The notes beneath the pieces are model-generated. The model worked only from the letters and a program-made list of their open reading frames with translations, ran no database searches and was not told where the DNA came from. Of a DNA stretch of 22,814 bases, positions 21,799-22,814 are shown piece by piece (positions within the stretch are counted from its first letter, which is position 1; each line of letters opens with the position of its first letter). The DNA is taken from positions 4,650-27,463 of the forward strand of contig DHXK01000075.1 in assembly GCA_002413665.1 (NCBI GenBank), in the 5' to 3' direction. The DNA comes from Legionellales bacterium UBA5158. Lineage in GTDB: Bacteria; Pseudomonadota; Gammaproteobacteria; DSM-16500. Position numbers and translations under genes: made by a program.

Positions 21799-22814
21799 TG
21801 ATGCCACGCATGATGTACCACTGTTGTAAAAATGAAAGTGAATTATTAACAAACCAGTACAACATTAACCCCGCTGGAAAATTTAAAAAGAGCGCGGTGA
21901 ATACGATAGGCATCATCATCATCACTTTGGCTTGCATAGGATCTGGTGGTGGTGGATTTAACCGTTGTTGTAAAAACATGGATATACCCATCAGTATAGG
22001 CAAAATGTAATAAGAATCTTTTACCGTTAAATCATGAATCCAAAGTATCCAAGGTGCTTGGCGTAATTCTACGCTTTCTATCAAGACCCAATACAAACCG
22101 ATGAATACAGGTATTTGAATGATGATGGGCAAACAGCCACTCATAGGATTTACTTTTTCTTTTTTATAAAGCTCTAACGTTGCTTGTGTGAATTTTTGTT
22201 TGTCATCACCTAAGCGTTCTTTAAGAAGATTAATACGAGGTTGTAATTTTTTCAGCATACTCATAGAGCGATAACTTTTTGCTGATAGATGGTAAAAAAT
22301 TAATTTAATCACTAGGGTGACAAGCACAATAGACCAGCCCCAATTTCCAACAATGCTATGGATATGCTGCATCATCCAAAAAATGGCAATTGCAATAAAC
22401 CAAAACCAACCAAAATCAATTGTTAATTGTAGATTAGGCGCAGCTTTTTCTAAACGATCAGCAATAGCAGGGCCTGCATAGAATTTTGCTTTGGTTTCCA
22501 CTGTTACACCTGGGCTTGCTACAAGCTTAGGACCCAATAAACCTACCGTAAATAAGTTATCCTCAGTGATACGTGTAAAATATTGTGAAGTACTATTCTG
22601 ATCAGGTATCCAAGCACTCACAAAATAATGTTGAACCATTGCAGCCCAACCGCCAACAATAGTTTCATTTAAATTTTTAGTTTGCATATCAGAAAATTTT
22701 ATTTTTTGGAAAGGCTTTTCTGAGCTAGAAACGGCAGCTCCAAAATAAGTTGCTAAATTTATTAATCCGGATTTCCCTGGAGGGGTGTTTTTTCGCATAA
22801 GTTGTAAATAAAGA
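21764..22814 (-). CDS. yidC: Membrane protein insertase YidC, C-terminal part (gene cut by window edge)
   Basis: The frame is open to the right edge (the ATG at 22798 is internal) and encodes about 349 residues: the end of the periplasmic P1 domain, ending KFYAGPAIADRLEKAAP, then five membrane segments with the family blocks KLQPRINLLKERLGDDKQ, VNPMSGCLPIIIQIPVF, SVELRQAPWILWIHDLT and YILPILMGISMFLQQ. YidC inserts inner-membrane proteins with or without SecYEG. The position of the E. coli groove arginine (IVRGIMYPLT) reads VIKLIFYHLS, keeping the positive charge as Lys. The first part, with the signal-anchor helix and most of P1, lies outside the window, where rnpA and rpmH would be expected. 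Confidence 0.94.
   Translation of the reverse strand, partial: LYLQLMRKNTPPGKSGLINLATYFGAAVSSSEKPFQKIKFSDMQTKNLNETIVGGWAAMVQHYFVSAWIPDQNSTSQYFTRITEDNLFTVGLLGPKLVASPGVTVETKAKFYAGPAIADRLEKAAPNLQLTIDFGWFWFIAIAIFWMMQHIHSIVGNWGWSIVLVTLVIKLIFYHLSAKSYRSMSMLKKLQPRINLLKERLGDDKQKFTQATLELYKKEKVNPMSGCLPIIIQIPVFIGLYWVLIESVELRQAPWILWIHDLTVKDSYYILPILMGISMFLQQRLNPPPPDPMQAKVMMMMPIVFTALFLNFPAGLMLYWFVNNSLSFLQQWYIMRGINAIEPPKKQNR

Noticed and set aside
1..22814. tRNA or rRNA genes, CRISPR arrays, insertion sequences, prophage genes
   Set aside because: I saw no cloverleaf or rRNA sequence, no regularly spaced repeats, no transposase or integrase and no phage structural genes.

Overview
The window looks like an oriC-proximal piece of an AT-rich gammaproteobacterial chromosome, most likely from Legionellales (Coxiellaceae/Berkiellaceae/Legionellaceae-like). 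The evidence is the gammaproteobacterial ubiE-ubiJ-ubiB order, the yidC-mnmE...mnmG-rsmG-parA backbone usually found beside the replication origin, and several proteins with features typical of host-directed secreted effectors. The lineage is inferred from gene content and protein style, not from a database search.

Layout, left to right. Positions 1-216 hold the 3' end of dsbB, which overlaps tail to tail with a small SET-domain protein (minus). A secreted low-complexity protein, a cystathionine beta-synthase and a cystathionine gamma-lyase-type enzyme follow on the plus strand (reverse transsulfuration, homocysteine to cysteine). Next is a minus-strand group: two small proteins and an MFS transporter. 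The penicillin-binding-protein-4-type carboxypeptidase dacB (plus) is convergent with the tightly coupled ubiquinone operon ubiE-ubiJ-ubiB (minus).

Positions 10187-14855 are a more accessory stretch, all minus: a secreted repeat protein whose signal peptide looks broken, queF (queuosine biosynthesis), an unrecognised 629-residue protein with a 21-cysteine cluster and hydrophobic segments, and a 207-residue helical protein ending in a eukaryotic-type CaaX prenylation box (CTIM). The CaaX gene sits directly behind parA, where parB is normally found.

The right part is the conserved backbone on the minus strand: parA, rsmG, mnmG, then mnmE and partial yidC at the edge. The usual mnmE-mnmG neighbourhood is interrupted by two accessory loci: a plus-strand gene split into two ORFs (18452-19584) that together resemble an atypical kinase-like protein, and a HAD-type phosphatase-like protein (minus). 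The split lies at an A AAA AAC heptamer followed by TGATG, so it could be a frameshift mutation, programmed -1 frameshifting or a re-initiation pair.

The most interesting candidates are the CaaX protein, the split kinase-like gene, the cysteine-cluster protein with a PmrA-like box upstream, and the tail-anchored SET protein. All effector assignments are inference from sequence features.
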